The position numbers and the translations under genes are program-made. The notes beneath the pieces are model-generated. The model did no database searches, was not told the DNA's origin, and saw nothing but the letters and a program-made list of their open reading frames with translations. A DNA stretch of 24,179 nucleotides, taken from assembly GCA_019648995.1 (NCBI GenBank), contig BLXT01002372.1:744123-768301 (forward strand). The letters run 5' to 3'. Each line of letters begins with the position of its first letter. Position 1 is the stretch's first letter. The stretch is from Plakobranchus ocellatus (taxonomy: Eukaryota; Mollusca; Gastropoda; Plakobranchidae). Positions 1 through 13,400 of the stretch are shown one piece after another.

Positions 1-3000
1 GGAAAATGGAGCATGTCATGGTCAATGCCTTCATAAAACATGAAATCTGTTCCCCTTTTCTTTGAAAACAGCTGTCTCAATGAAAGAAAATCAAAAGGAA
101 TACAGAAAAGTAGATAAAAATATTTGTTGGTTATTGCACCGGAAATGTTTGTATATATAAACCCACACACACAAAAAAAAATACATGTAATCAAACTTGG
201 ATTATTAAAAAATGAATTCATCTGAGAAAGACAAAACACAAAATGTTAAGACAAAAGATTACAAGTACATGTATTTCACATCTATTCAACATCACAAACT
301 GGACAGGATAATTGATTTACTGAACTGATAGGCATTGCTCTTTCATACATAACTCTTTGGAGCCATTTTGAAAATTGGCACTTAATTTACAACAAATGTA
401 TTAAAGCCATAGGTCCTGCATTCCAGTCAGCATAAACAAAAGATAAGAACAGAATTACTTTTTTGAGAATAAAAACCATATAAAAGCTTATATGTCTTAT
501 CTCTCTCTCTCTCTCTCACACAATCACTTCATACTCCCCACTTCCCACGCACATGCAATTGCATTCCTTCTGTCACAAAAGGATTTTCTTTCATGTTTCA
601 TTGTCTTCCCTTTCATTTACCATTATAGCATGTGCATTACCATCAACATTTTTGTGAATTTCATATTCTTTTACTTTCTCCACAACAATTTTCTGTAAAT
701 AGAGGACAGCAGTGCCCCACTTGCATTTTCTTCTTTTACATAACGGTGGTTTTAGATGCAAAAATCTTTGCCGCGTCTTGGAAATCAAGAAAAATGGAGA
801 CCTTTGGAAATCCTGCTGTAAAGGAGAATCACAAATTATATTCTTTGAGTCTCACTATAAGTGGATTCCACTGTCATAAAATACAATACTGCACTGTCTC
901 TCCTCAAGCACATATTTTCAAACACAATCATTCATTTAGGTACATGTACAAGTATGCATTGATAAGATATATAAATTGTGAGGGGGTCTGAGAAAATTTG
1001 TCAGGTTATTGAGAAATAGGCCTAAATAGGGAGTGAAGGTCAGTCATGGTCAAATTTGAGTTAAAATAAGATCATTACTCAACAACCGTTTCTACACCTT
1101 TTTTGTGAGTTTCAAGACGAAAAGAAACTTATAAATAATTAAGTTTTGCATTTTAAAACATGCTGTATCAAGAGAAATGTTGAAATTATGTAATTCAACT
1201 CCAACAACATTGCACCATTGAACAGCGGACTAAAGAATTCCCACCCCATTACACCATATATCAATCAAAAGGGGAATTTCTCAGCTTTTCATTCATTGCT
1301 AATGTGCATGAATACACTGATCTAGAAGGGAATATTAGTCTTTGCACACCTTTAAACACCCTCTCTCATAGCTTTCAGACACTATCCTCTAGGTATCTTT
1401 TTCTCCTCAAGCCAAGTCAATAATTCTGTATATTCTCAATAATTTCCTTCATTCAAGTGATATTTTACCTCATCAGTAAAATAAATTATATCCTATAAAT
1501 AAAACAACCTATTTTGAATTAATTTATTTTGCGTTGGCTAAGAGTGATAAAAATAACAACAATGGAGGAAAGGGAGATTGCAAGACATCTCAACGATCGG
1601 TCTTCATGGCTTGGCCTCTGATAACAATCTCAGAGAATTAATTTCTGACTACATCTGTGATAATAAAAGGCCTGAGAAAGACGAGTATGCTACAACTGAT
1701 GGAAATACATGGATATAATATATATTTATTGTGTTCAGTTTGTCAATATCCCAAATCTAGGTTAAGATGTAGATCCAGATCTAGATATCTAGGATTTAGA
1801 ACAAGGCTACATCTAGATAGATTCTATCCTAACCTGCTACTCGTGATAAATCTAGACTTATCCACTTTCTGTGTTTTTTAGGAACAGTCTAGACTTAGAT
1901 ATAGATCATGTTATGTCTTATCTTTATCTCCATTCTAGATCTGGACATAGATATTGATCTATATAATACTACGATTATGCGAAAAAAAAAAGTGTTGTGT
2001 GTTCTAAAACTATCTTTCACACTAGTTTGATCCTATATTATTGTTAAAAACATGGATTTTTACTCAGATGTTGGATATGCAATAATATTGTAGAAAAAAA
2101 AATGAAAGGGCTTTTTTGTTATGGAAAACACACAAAAAAGAGGAAAAAAATGTGTGAATTTTAAACGTGATTTTTTCATTTTGTCATATACATTTGTTTT
2201 GTACCTTTGAACTGTGATAACTCAGGGTAGAATTAAGATATTTTAAAAATATAAAGACCAAAATGATCAGTAACTACTCAGCTATAGCATAGTGCAAATA
2301 ACTCAAAATGTAAAATTTTCGCATCCTGACAGGTTTTCTCAGACCAACTCACAAATGTGCTAAAATGCAAATTCATAAAATCACTCATATATAAATCTAC
2401 AAAAATTTAAATACAGTAGCATAAAAGATATCAAATTGTAGAATGATATCCTGGGTTGAAAATGTTATGAGGGAAAAGAATTTCCATTGGTGAAACAGTA
2501 GGGAATAAAATTTTGCACAATTACATGGAAATAAAGCAATTTATGACTTGTTTTTTTTTTTAAGTTTTATAACGACTTTTTAAAACAAAACAACAAAAAT
2601 ACACATATAAAAAAAGAAAAGAAAAATATAACGTCAATCAAAAAAAGGAAGACACTAACATCCTAAAAAAGTTTGCAGGTGAGATTTTCATGAACTGACA
2701 GCATTTGATAGTCCAACATAGAATGTTGTGTTGTTTAGCTGTAGAAATAAAATCAATATAATAATAAAATAGAATCCAAACACATTTGATACAAGGCTGT
2801 ATTCTACAAGATTGTTTGTGCAATGCTTACTGAAAAAAAAAGTTCCTTATAATTTTTCAATATAGCCTGGGCAAAAGGATGCCGTAAATTTCTTTGTAGG
2901 ACCTCCAGTGGTCACGGCCACAGGTTAAAAAGAATATTTTTTCCGGCAGCGTGATTTTTTTTTTTAAACTTTGAAGGCTGATAAATAACTAATGCAAATG

Positions 3001-4636
3001 TACATCTTTTGAGTATCTATCTATATAGAGAATCAATTCACCAGGTTGGAGTTTTCACCATTAAAAAATTCACAGTAATATAGGCCATATCAATGGTTTA
3101 ATACTTTCAAAATGCCATCTGCTAATCATTTGGATTGGTTTAAAGACTTTGTTCTTCAATTGTATTTCTCTGAAACTGAATGTTTGCAACATGAAACTTG
3201 AAATAAGTGAATTTAAAATATTATATATCTGCACACATGACAAACATAGCTCTTTCTGAATTCTACACGTACTACAGGGTAAATACCATAAACAGAACTG
3301 ACTTGATGAAAGATAAGGGAATTGTTTTACTCTGGAGGTTTTCATATAATTTGGTGCTGTTAAAACAGATGTAACTTCAAAAACATAAAGGTTATGAACA
3401 TTTGAAATATTTCATTTTAATATTGAACCTAGACCCATTACAGCTAGGGCCTAAATATATATTTTTTAAAAGGCATAATTGCATCTTAGTGTGATGAACA
3501 TAAAAGGTAACAAAGATAATGCTAATTTTTTTCTATGACATTGTTGATTACATATTTTTTTAGATACTAATGCATAAATTGCTCAAAATACATAGTTTTC
3601 CTTTAAGTTGAGGAAATTCTAAAATTTAAGGAATTTACACCAGTTTTCAGTCATGCTTGGCAAAAGAAGATTAACAAGTTGATTGTAAAAATCGTTGAAA
3701 TAAGCATTCAACCAGTCCAAAGGGACATCACGCTTTTTTTCAGTTGATCTGGGCAACAGAGTGTTTAAAAAGTCAAAATGTTTTTCACTAGCTCCTGTTT
3801 TTTTTTTTCATTGTTTTTTTCAACAACCAAACCGTATTTCAGACTCCAAATAGAAAACTAAGCCACAACAGTTAAAAAAAAAAACAAACTGGGTGGTGAT
3901 TAAATCACTAGACTTGGCAAGTCTGTGATTTATTAAATATCATAAAATCAGATAATCATGATACCTTAATACAATACAATACAAACTTATATCAAGTTTA
4001 TGATCTAAATAAAAGAAGCTTTTTTCTGTGAAAATCAGTGATTATTTTCAAATTTAGCAAAAGATTGCCTTCTAAAGAAGCAAAAAAAAGAGCTAACTAT
4101 TAAACGACAAAACTTGATTAATGCCACATACATTTCATTATTTCATCATATTTTCTTTACTTTAAGGAGATTTCATGACTCTTCAAAATAAGTTACAATG
4201 TAACAGAAATCTGGATCTAGCTAGCCTATGGACATTGTCCAAAGAATTGAATGCTGGCAATGACACTGCTTGTCTTAAAATATGAAATATGATCTTGTAT
4301 TAAATCCCAAAGTTATACTTATTTCTGTGGGCTTTCAGCTGCTGATATTGAAAAATCTTGAAGAAATGGCTCGTCTTGACAGAAAAATGGGTAGATGTGC
4401 AGGTTTAGATTGAGATTTGTGTTCTAGAGCTAGGTCCAAGCATTACTAGATATATTTTAAGCACAGTCTACTAGTGCCACAGTGGTAGACCATGACTGAT
4501 GACATTGTAGCAAGCTTATGGTGGCACATGTTAATAATCTTTACTGACGTTTTTGAAGCCATCACACAGGCAGGCCAAAAGAGCTTATTTCCATAGACAA
4601 GGACTGTTTCGTTTATCAGGTAAAACTTTGAGACAC
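1..4636. other. Downstream flank, no gene seen
   Basis: AT-rich sequence with many A and T homopolymers. The longest open frame (632-991 +) has no recognisable domain and runs through low-complexity sequence, so I treat it as chance. It contains a short (TC)n run at 500-517, TACATGTA at about 183 and 269, and the TCTAGAT cluster at 1748-1970. Confidence 0.6.
1748..1970. repeat. Cluster of TCTAGAT-like motifs
   Basis: Many overlapping variants of AGATCTAGAT, CTAGAC and ATCTAGG occur here within about 220 nt (for example CCAGATCTAGATATCTAGG). The motif is partly self-complementary. Similar short clusters recur at about 9312-9392, 17107-17116, 20651-20661, 21620-21642 and 22030-22046. Confidence 0.6.
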
Positions 4637-4642
4637 TTTAAT
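4637..4642 (-). terminator. Possible poly(A) signal ATTAAA
   Basis: On the minus strand this reads ATTAAA, about 560 nt after the GULO stop codon. I saw no AATAAA closer to the stop. A canonical AATAAA occurs only at 3929-3934, about 1.27 kb past the stop. Either would imply a long 3' untranslated region; neither is confirmed. Confidence 0.2.
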
Positions 4643-5202
4643 TCATTATTTCAGCAATTTCCCTACAAGATTGTACTTTTGTCGGCAAAATTCATATAAA
4701 ATCAACTTAACTCCTTGACGCATAGAAAAAGAATGATTTGTTTCTGTACTTACTGATACTATTTTTTGAATGATTTTACAAGCTTTCTTGTAAGATGCAG
4801 AGAAAGAGTGTGTTTGTATGAAATCGACAGTGTGCATTAAAAAAATGCAGTTCACATCTTTGTTTACAGATTGTACATTGATAAAGCTACAAAATATGGC
4901 TCATTATGCTTTTGAACCATAACTACATAAGTTTTGTAGTAATTGCACAAAAAATATGTCAATAAAATAATGAGTTGAAAAAATTTTGAATTATCACTCT
5001 TCATGGCAGAGAGCACATACAAAGGCTGGTTTACAGCAACTACTACTACTGCCAAGTTCAGAGAAAATAGTATAAGGTTTTGACATGACATTTGACACAT
5101 TGTTATCATAGATAAAAAAACCTTTTAAAATATTTTGATTGCCAATAATCTCCCATTCTTGTTAAAGCTGTGTTAGATGAAAGAGGAAAAAAAAATTGAA
5201 AA

Positions 5203-5358
5203 TCATATAATATAAGAATTTGAAGGTTTCATGCCAAAAACTCGCTCTAGATTAGAGTTCAGGAACATTCCATGTGGATCCAGTTTGTCACGTGCCTCGC
5301 AAAATTCTTTCCATTTTGGATAGATTGATTGAAACTCTGTGCCAGTGAATTTGTGATC
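5203..5358 (-). CDS. GULO: GULO exon 12, C-terminus and stop
   Basis: 156 nt encode 51 residues (405-455) and [23 protein letters not shown] is the conserved end of the family. After RVF the protein runs on for [10 protein letters not shown], about ten residues beyond the end of rat GULO, which accounts for most of the extra length. The acceptor is CCACCGTACAG|GAT, phase 0. Confidence 0.95.
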   Translation of the reverse strand, partial: DHKFTGTEFQSIYPKWKEFCEARDKLDPHGMFLNSNLERVFGMKPSNSYII

Positions 5359-7413
5359 CTGTACGGTGGGACGGCAAAAATATAAAAAATGATGAGCTGC
5401 AGTACAATTTAATGAAAAAAAAATTTTTTAATCTTCACGCAATGGATCAGTTTTTAAATTCTGAATTTTAAATGTTTGATGAACTCTTGCGAAGACTTTT
5501 GCAATAATAAACATCAGAATGAAACTAATGAAAAGATAAGTCAAAGTCAACTATTTAAGGGCTGAAAGCAAAAAAAAAAAAAAAACATTCAATAGGCAAT
5601 CTATCTTATATTTAGAAATTATATCGACATGTGATATTATTCATGCAATCAAAATATTCTTTTCTCACCTTTGCCCAGTGTGGTCTACCGCCATGTTTTG
5701 CTACAATGTTCTGGTAAGCTGTCCAGTAAGATTCATGGGGAATAAATTTGTTGAAGGGTCTGGAGATTGTAAAAAATTAGAAAACATTACAGATATACAA
5801 GTTTAATATAGCAGCTGTAGAGAAAGCTGCTCATTACCTCCTTTCTCTACTCCCTGATTTTGGAGAAATTACAGCTGGGAACAAATCTGCTCATGTAAAA
5901 TGTTTATGATAAAATGATATTCTATTGATGTACACACACCATGTAACAATGATTTTAAAATTTAAAAGATTACTCATAATACAACAAAAAAACAATTGAA
6001 AGCAGAGAAAATAGCCCATCAAATACTTATAGTATCTCAGTTTCGACAACTTCACACATACTCAACTTCAGTCCATCAACTAATTAGATAAGGCTTGGCC
6101 TCACAATCATGTTCCTAAGCATCATCCCTATCAGTTGCCACCCTTCTCAAGAGCCTTGAGCCTCAAAGACGCCAATGCATTTTTCCACCAGCACACAGTC
6201 TCAGCATTTCAGGAATTGAGCTATCTTTTAAAAAACAGTATTGTTTTTAAAAATATACAGACTTATTATGATCTATTCCAAGACATCCTTAGCCTGAGTT
6301 TGCAAATTTCTGTTTTAATTGCTTAATTTGATGCTGTATAACAAAATTATCAAAACTAAAACCGTCAGCCTAGAAAAGCAATCCTACATCTAGGCTTTAA
6401 ACTACGACACCTGATTAGAAAGTATGGGCAAGACTTAGAAAACACAAGGAACCAAAACATATTAATCAACTAACGCAAACAATGATGTTAAAAGGTATTA
6501 CTGTTAATATTCTGTATAGTCTGAATAATTCGAATAACTTCTAAAAGCCCTGACCTGGCAGTGGCTGGATGGAAGCAGCAAATGTCGCAGCTCAGGTTCC
6601 GAAAAAGATTAAATACAACTAGCCAATTTTGAGACCACTTGAAAAATTAAAAGTGACTTTAGATTGGAATTTACAAGGAAAGAGAAAAATCATGGAATAG
6701 CGTCTACATTTAAGTATGGCCTTAAGCACAACTTAACTTATTAAACTAGATATAAAACTTGATCCAAGATTATTTGAGCAACCCGAAGTCATTAAAATCT
6801 GTGTGCCATTTTATGAATAAATTCTTCAAAATAAAATGTTGAACGAAAAAAAACATCTTGCACTGAGGATATTACTTCCAGTCATCATTATTACATCAGG
6901 AATGATGATTGCTATAAGAAAAGAAAGTAAACGCTGAACCCAAGCTGATGGTCAGAAGTATGCACAAATCTTTCAAAGTGTTTGTTATATAAAAAGAGTA
7001 ATGAAAAACATAAAAACTTTAAAGTAACTGTATTTGTTTTGATTAAAAGGATATTGTTACAAAACACACTTTCCTTGCTAAAACGAAACAGAAGGACGCA
7101 AAAAAAAGGAAAAAAATATATGGCAAATGAAGGTGAAACAAAACCTAAATTCTTGTAATCCTAACACAAAATTTGTTACTTTGACTCACAACTGGTCTCA
7201 AAGCCTTTATTTTGCAGGAATAGGGTAAAGCCTGAAACATCCACTCCAAGCAGATGTCAAGGTAACTGAACTAGCCCTTCAGTAACAAAAAAATCAATTA
7301 TGCTTGAGATAAGGTGGGAAAAGAATTTTTTAAAGAAAATTAGATGCACTGATCAATCTTTGATATTCTGCTCCCAAATCCTAACCTGTTTAATTGAATA
7401 TAAACATTCTTNN

Positions 7414-7468
<55 letters not shown>

Positions 7469-10400
7469 CACCTATACATGATGATGTTGATGTAGCAAGA
7501 ATCCTGCTTGTAGCATGGGCTCAAGTAGATGTTGTCCCCCTTCACAAAGCGTAGCTCCACAGGCAGGTGAGCTGGGAACTGATTCTTCTCCACCCACTGC
7601 TTCAGCTCCAATATCACCGATCCTGTCTTCTCTCTATTGGGTTATGGATAACAAAAGAAAAGAGAGGACTTTGACTATGGTACAGCTAAAACATATATCA
7701 CTGTATTTCTATTTGCTTTAAAAAAAACAAATGAATAACAATTAAACAAAAAAATAGCCAAGCTGTGTTCAAAAATCAAACAGATGAACATGGGTGTAGG
7801 AAAAATGCTTAAAGCTTTTAATCTCTAGCATTATAAGTGTACAATTCCACCAAGCCTTTGGCCAATAACACTGAGCCTTTCTCACTTTCAGGGATTGCCT
7901 ATATCCATATGCAATTTTTCACTTTCTAGCCTTTCATGCTTACATGTATCAAGTGCCTATAATTAAAGAATCCAGTTGTACATCAAACGGCAATATTAAC
8001 CACCTGACAAAATGATACCAACAGTGACAAAATGCAGAAGTCTGGCAGGAGCTACAATAGCATAATGAGCATTTTTTTCTTTTTAAACTGAATTTTAGTC
8101 ACATGATGGTGAATTTCTGGATTATGCAATAAAAATGTGGAACTATGGAATGCAGGTCATTCACTATTATGATTCCAGCCAGGACTGAAGGCATGTCTTG
8201 AGTGTATACACTTCTGCACTAGAACTTTTCAAAAAAAAATGTTAATGGCTATCAAACGTAATAAAAGTACAAATTTCAAAACTTATCATTTGACATAATC
8301 AAAAGACAATTACAAACTTTTTCTCTATGAAAGAGTAAATGGGAAGCTTATTTACAACTACCATGACCCAATGCGTCCATTTGACGTGTGCCTAATTTAC
8401 CCGAGGCTTTTAAACTATCTGAAAATTTAGTAAATGGAAAATAACCAGGAATAGAAATTTACCTGGGAATTGCCCATTCCATCACATACTGCTGGAAGAG
8501 GCAATCAAAGTTAAAGATGTGGTCACTACGTGCTATTTTCTCAGATTCATGATTTGCAAACAGACTAAAGTGCAGGCGATTGATGACCGGGATCAGCTTG
8601 GGAAAGAAGGAACTGAAAAGAAGCACAAAAAAAAAAATATTCATCACTTGCGGTGAATTGGATTGTCTTATTTTCTAAACAAAAAAAATAAATAAATAAA
8701 TTATGGTCTTAAAAAATTGCTTTTTTTTTCCCATATTAGAATCAAGTTTGGCATCTCACTTAGAAAAATGAAAATAATGTATTTATATCCTGAAGCCACA
8801 CTATATTAACGCTCTCAGCACCAGCAATTTTTCCAGTTAGAATTTAATGCTGAGTGCCAGCGGGGGGGCAGGGGAAGGATTAAAAAACTTGCCAAGCCTG
8901 CTCCAATTATTCAATGAATATTTCACACTTCAGTCAAGCAACTAATCTACGTAATTTAAAAAAAATTGAAGGATAATATAGGTTGAATATTCTATTTTTT
9001 TTTTTCAATAATGTTCTGTTTTCTCTATTGCTTTCCTATTTTCTTAGATACAATGATTATCATACGATGAGAAGCAAATAAACCACAAAAATAATGAAAC
9101 ATGATAATTGTCTCTGTTTGTTTCTTTTATATGAACTGGGGAGTGAAAGGAATGAGTGTAAGACTGTCTCTAAAGATTCCCTTCTCCAAAATATGGACAT
9201 ATAAGTGCCTAGATTTAGGACTACTTTCAGATCAATCTTCCTTTTCCTGGCTTGAGTAAATATAGCTTTCAGGTGAAATCAATTAATATCTTAATAATTT
9301 TTGCTAATCCTAGATGTAGATTTAGATTGTGGTGCTATAATGTCCTTTTGATTTTGTAAGCCTCGATTTAGGTGTAGATCTAGATTTCTAAGTCCCTTGT
9401 TTCTGATTCAGAGGATGATTTTTTGAGCTTGATCTATTTACATGTATATCTTCATCAATTCTGTTTTTTTTCCCTCAGATTTAAACTCTGAGTCTTTGTT
9501 AGACTACATCATCGATAAAGTCATCTGAACTACTCTCTAACACATCAAAACGTTTCATTACGTCAATGTGATAATGGACAAGTCAACAACTATGGAAAGG
9601 TTGTCTCACTTTATTTTTTTATTTGGATAGGCTTGCCAAAAAGTTCTATTTAAAAAAAAATTGTTTGAAATTCTAGGCCAATCATTCACTGTTCTTGCAT
9701 AAAGGTTTAATTGCATCTATTAAAAGAAAAAAATTCTCAAATAATGATTTTTCCAAATGCAATGGTGAAAAGACTCTGCAAGAAAATGTTCTTCCCATTT
9801 AACTCACAGGAAATTTAAAAGGCATCAAACACAGCGAGCCTCCCCAAAACATTGCGACAAATATAAGTGGAAAAGAGAAATTAAAGATACCTCACTTGTA
9901 GATATAAAAGAGGAATTATAAAACTTCATGTAAATTTATAACACCTTTACTTGAAAAAAAGGAATTAAGGATATTTCACCTTCATTATAAAAGAGGGATT
10001 TATGGAAACTTTACCTAAATTTACAAAAGAGGAATTAATAGAAACTTCGCCTATAGTTGTAATTATGGCAAGTTCACCTATATTCATAAGAGAGGAATTT
10101 TAGATTTTCACATTTATTTACTTTGGAAAGAGGAGTAATATATGAGAAATTTCCAAAAAAGGAATTTTTGAAACTTCACATATATTTTTAACACTCATCC
10201 TTGGATAAAGGAATTAAGTAAATTTCACTTATACTTGTGTGGCTGTCCCACAAAAAATGAGTCGAGCTGTGGTTTTGCATGGCTGGCTTAAAATGAAAAC
10301 AACGAACCAGAGGAATGAAAACTACTCTCTCCCTATGAGGAGAACTTTCTACATACATGTTTTAAACTTTCTGAATATAAAGCATTGGAAATTTTTACCT

Positions 10401-13400
10401 CTCTCCTCTAATATTTTGAGTTGATCTCAGTCATGCAGACCTGCAACTTGACTCATTGTATGAGACTGCTACACAATTACAAAAAAGAGCTATTATAGAA
10501 ATTGAACCTATAGTTATAACACCTGTGATCCATTCTGTGGGGACTTTTGTATACTTGTCACATAACTCCATACCTAGAAAAGTTAACACCTGTGTATCTC
10601 TCTCACCTGATCCACAGCAGAATCTGTAGGAGATGATAACCCACAAGAACCTCCCAAAACCAACTTGCTTTGGCATTCGCATCCTGCGGAAATTATAGGT
10701 CAAATGCACATTGGTAATATGTCAGAGTTGTACAAGACTTGAAACATCTACAGAAAAAGACTACTTTATCTTTATCACTAGTTGGTAAGAATTTTTCAAT
10801 ACTGAGTAAAATGTAATTTGCATATCATTTACATCCTTTTCAATGTCAACTTCTACATATACCTTAGTCGTGATATATTTTCCATGTCTTTCATTCTTTC
10901 ACCAACCCTTTATCTATGGGATTGGGATTGCGCAGGAGAATTATTTACTTTCTAATGTTTACAAATAAATTTGCCATCATCAAGTTGGTGAGAACGAATA
11001 TTGAAAAAAAAATTTTTTGGACTTACTGTTGAAGTGACAATCACCACCATATTGATTTTCATAGCATCATTCTTTTTTTCAATATATTTCCTCCTTCATT
11101 TCAAATTGAAATAAATTGAAACCACATTTCCATGTTTTGAGATGTATTCTCCAAAAACAGTATGAGTATTTCTTTTAAATATCTTGAGTTCTGTATAGAG
11201 TGTATAGTTGGTTTGGCCCCCTTTTTCAATTTCTTTGAGGTGTAAGCAAAAAAATAATTGATAAAAGCCTCTGCTCTATTAACTTATTTAGAGCATCAAT
11301 GGCAAAACTTAATTTCAAAGAAATCAATGCATAAATCTATGAGCAGATAGATTTTTATGGCTGAGGAACATATTTTGTTAACTTTTTTTTTTTCATTTTG
11401 CTTTTGTTTTTAGAGTCAAATGGAAGGCAAATATGGCTAACCATAACTTAAAAGGTGGAAAGCAGTAAGTAAAAATAAAAATTAATCGATATCATTTACA
11501 AAATATTTGGCCTCGATATCAAAATTTGTCTTTGTTTTTTTATTTTTTTTTGGGGGGGGGAGTAAATTGTTCTGTTCATAAAGAGCAAAAGAAATGCAAA
11601 AATCGCAAAATTGATAATTGAAGTGATAAAACCTTGAATCAGATCCTTCCTATCCCCCCACCCTTCCCTTTCCCTCCCTAAACTTGGCTACTTTATTTAT
11701 TCCCACAATATTAGTTTGACAAAAACTATCTTGGTATTCCAGTTAATACATTAATTGGCTTAAGCATAAATACCTAGCAATTATGCTATCTGAGAAGAAA
11801 TACATTGCAGGACATGGCAATGGGGTTTCTCTAATTTCATACATTACACTAGAGTTTTGCAATGCAGGGGTAAGGGGACACTGAAGAGAGGCAAAGAGGA
11901 CATGAGGATGAGATAATTCTGTATTTGTTGATGGGCCATAGCTACTCTTCATGAGATTATTCTGCTAGTGTCAGTCTGAATATAGACCTGAGCAAGTAAT
12001 TTTATATGGCACTGAGTTCATGAAAAATTAGACTTGGTTTGACTTTTCCTGATATCTGATAGTATACTCTGGGGCAAAAGTCTAAGATCATTAACAGCTC
12101 TCTACGAAACAAAACCTAACACTCCCATACTTCAGTAAATTAACAAGAAACATAGATACTACAATGAGCCATTTACATTCTTGAGAAATATGAAAAAGAA
12201 AACTTTGTCACAATTCATTTAAATGTCCTATGGCATTTCATTTTCAATGATCACAGGCTTTGACCTTCATGATGCAAATGCCTATTCCTGTGAGACAAAT
12301 GCTCCAGGTCTGACAGAAATCTAAGAATACAAACCCATGCATTGGGAGAATGTTATACCTCTTTTGTTCTGTTACTTGAAAAGCAAACAACAGAATCTGT
12401 GTGAGGATACCAAAACATCCTGAAGTGATCACAGCTTGTCACATAAGTGTCCAGATTCTCTAGAACCTGAAGAGTAACGGTATAAAAGTTTGGTGGTCGA
12501 TCAGGTTAAACAAGCATTTTCTTCAAACATTTAGTACACATCTCCTCATACGACCTAAAGAAATGTCTTGTGCGAAAGGTTATGGTTTAGTTTATATCTT
12601 GAGATCAGACCTATCAAGCTGTCTGTTGCAAACAATGGTTTTGAGAGAAGTGCAGTATGAGTACATTTACTTTTTTTTTAAATATAATTCCAAACAGAAA
12701 ATATACATGTTTATGTTTAGGTTATGAGTCAAGATATTTTTATTTATTTTTCCCCGAGTGCTGAATTCAAAAGAAAAACTTAGCATTTAGCATACAATGT
12801 TAGGATAAGATCGACAATTACATGTACTGGAATGTTAAACATGATAGGCGATTTATACCAACTGGTTTCAAGGCATGTATTCCAGATTTCAGTAAAAGGC
12901 AAGGAAAGAGAAAAACTAACATTCGGACATCCCGACACAAATTAGACCTCCATAAGAGTTTAGGAAAATAGACAGGACAGAGAGAAACTTTTCTCTAAAT
13001 AAACATTTTAGAGTTTATCAAATGATAAAGAAGAAAGAAAAACTTGATCTTGATTATCCTGAATAAAATTTTACCTCAATTCTTTATTACCTATGTTCAA
13101 TGAATAATGATGTAACAACATGTTTTTTGTTGTTTTTTTTTAAATGAGACAAACAGATTTACCTGCAGGGTGATTATCTTTAAAGTAGTCCAAATAACAT
13201 GGAATAGAATTTTAAAATTTTTTGTCGCTACAGCTTTGTAAAAATAAAAGATCTTACAAAAATGGCATTTTATAACTTTTTTTATAGTATTAAACACAGC
13301 AAAACCTAGATTTGTTTTGTTTTTTTTCATGATTATATACTGACATATAATGTACAAAAAATTTATCAAATACATGAATATCAAATTTTTTGGGATAACA

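Larger units (their letters stand above)
8613..10606 (-). other. GULO intron 8
   Basis: 1994 nt, GT-AG, phase 2, the longest intron. It carries a degenerate minisatellite (9870-10240 and 10483-10522), short TCTAGAT-like motifs at about 9312-9392 and an AAAT repeat near 8687. Confidence 0.9.

Noticed and set aside
632-991. 119-residue plus-strand frame
   Set aside because: No domain, biased composition, and no splice or regulatory context; likely chance.
7300-7554. 84-residue plus-strand frame
   Set aside because: Runs through the (CT)n repeat and N bases and is antisense to exon 10.
10431-10709. 92-residue minus-strand frame covering GULO exon 8
   Set aside because: It is in the wrong frame; the frame one base over encodes the conserved [17 protein letters not shown] block with proper splice sites.
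13097-13384. 95-residue minus-strand frame
   Set aside because: Lys/Ile/Phe-rich frame of AT-rich intron 6; no family resemblance.
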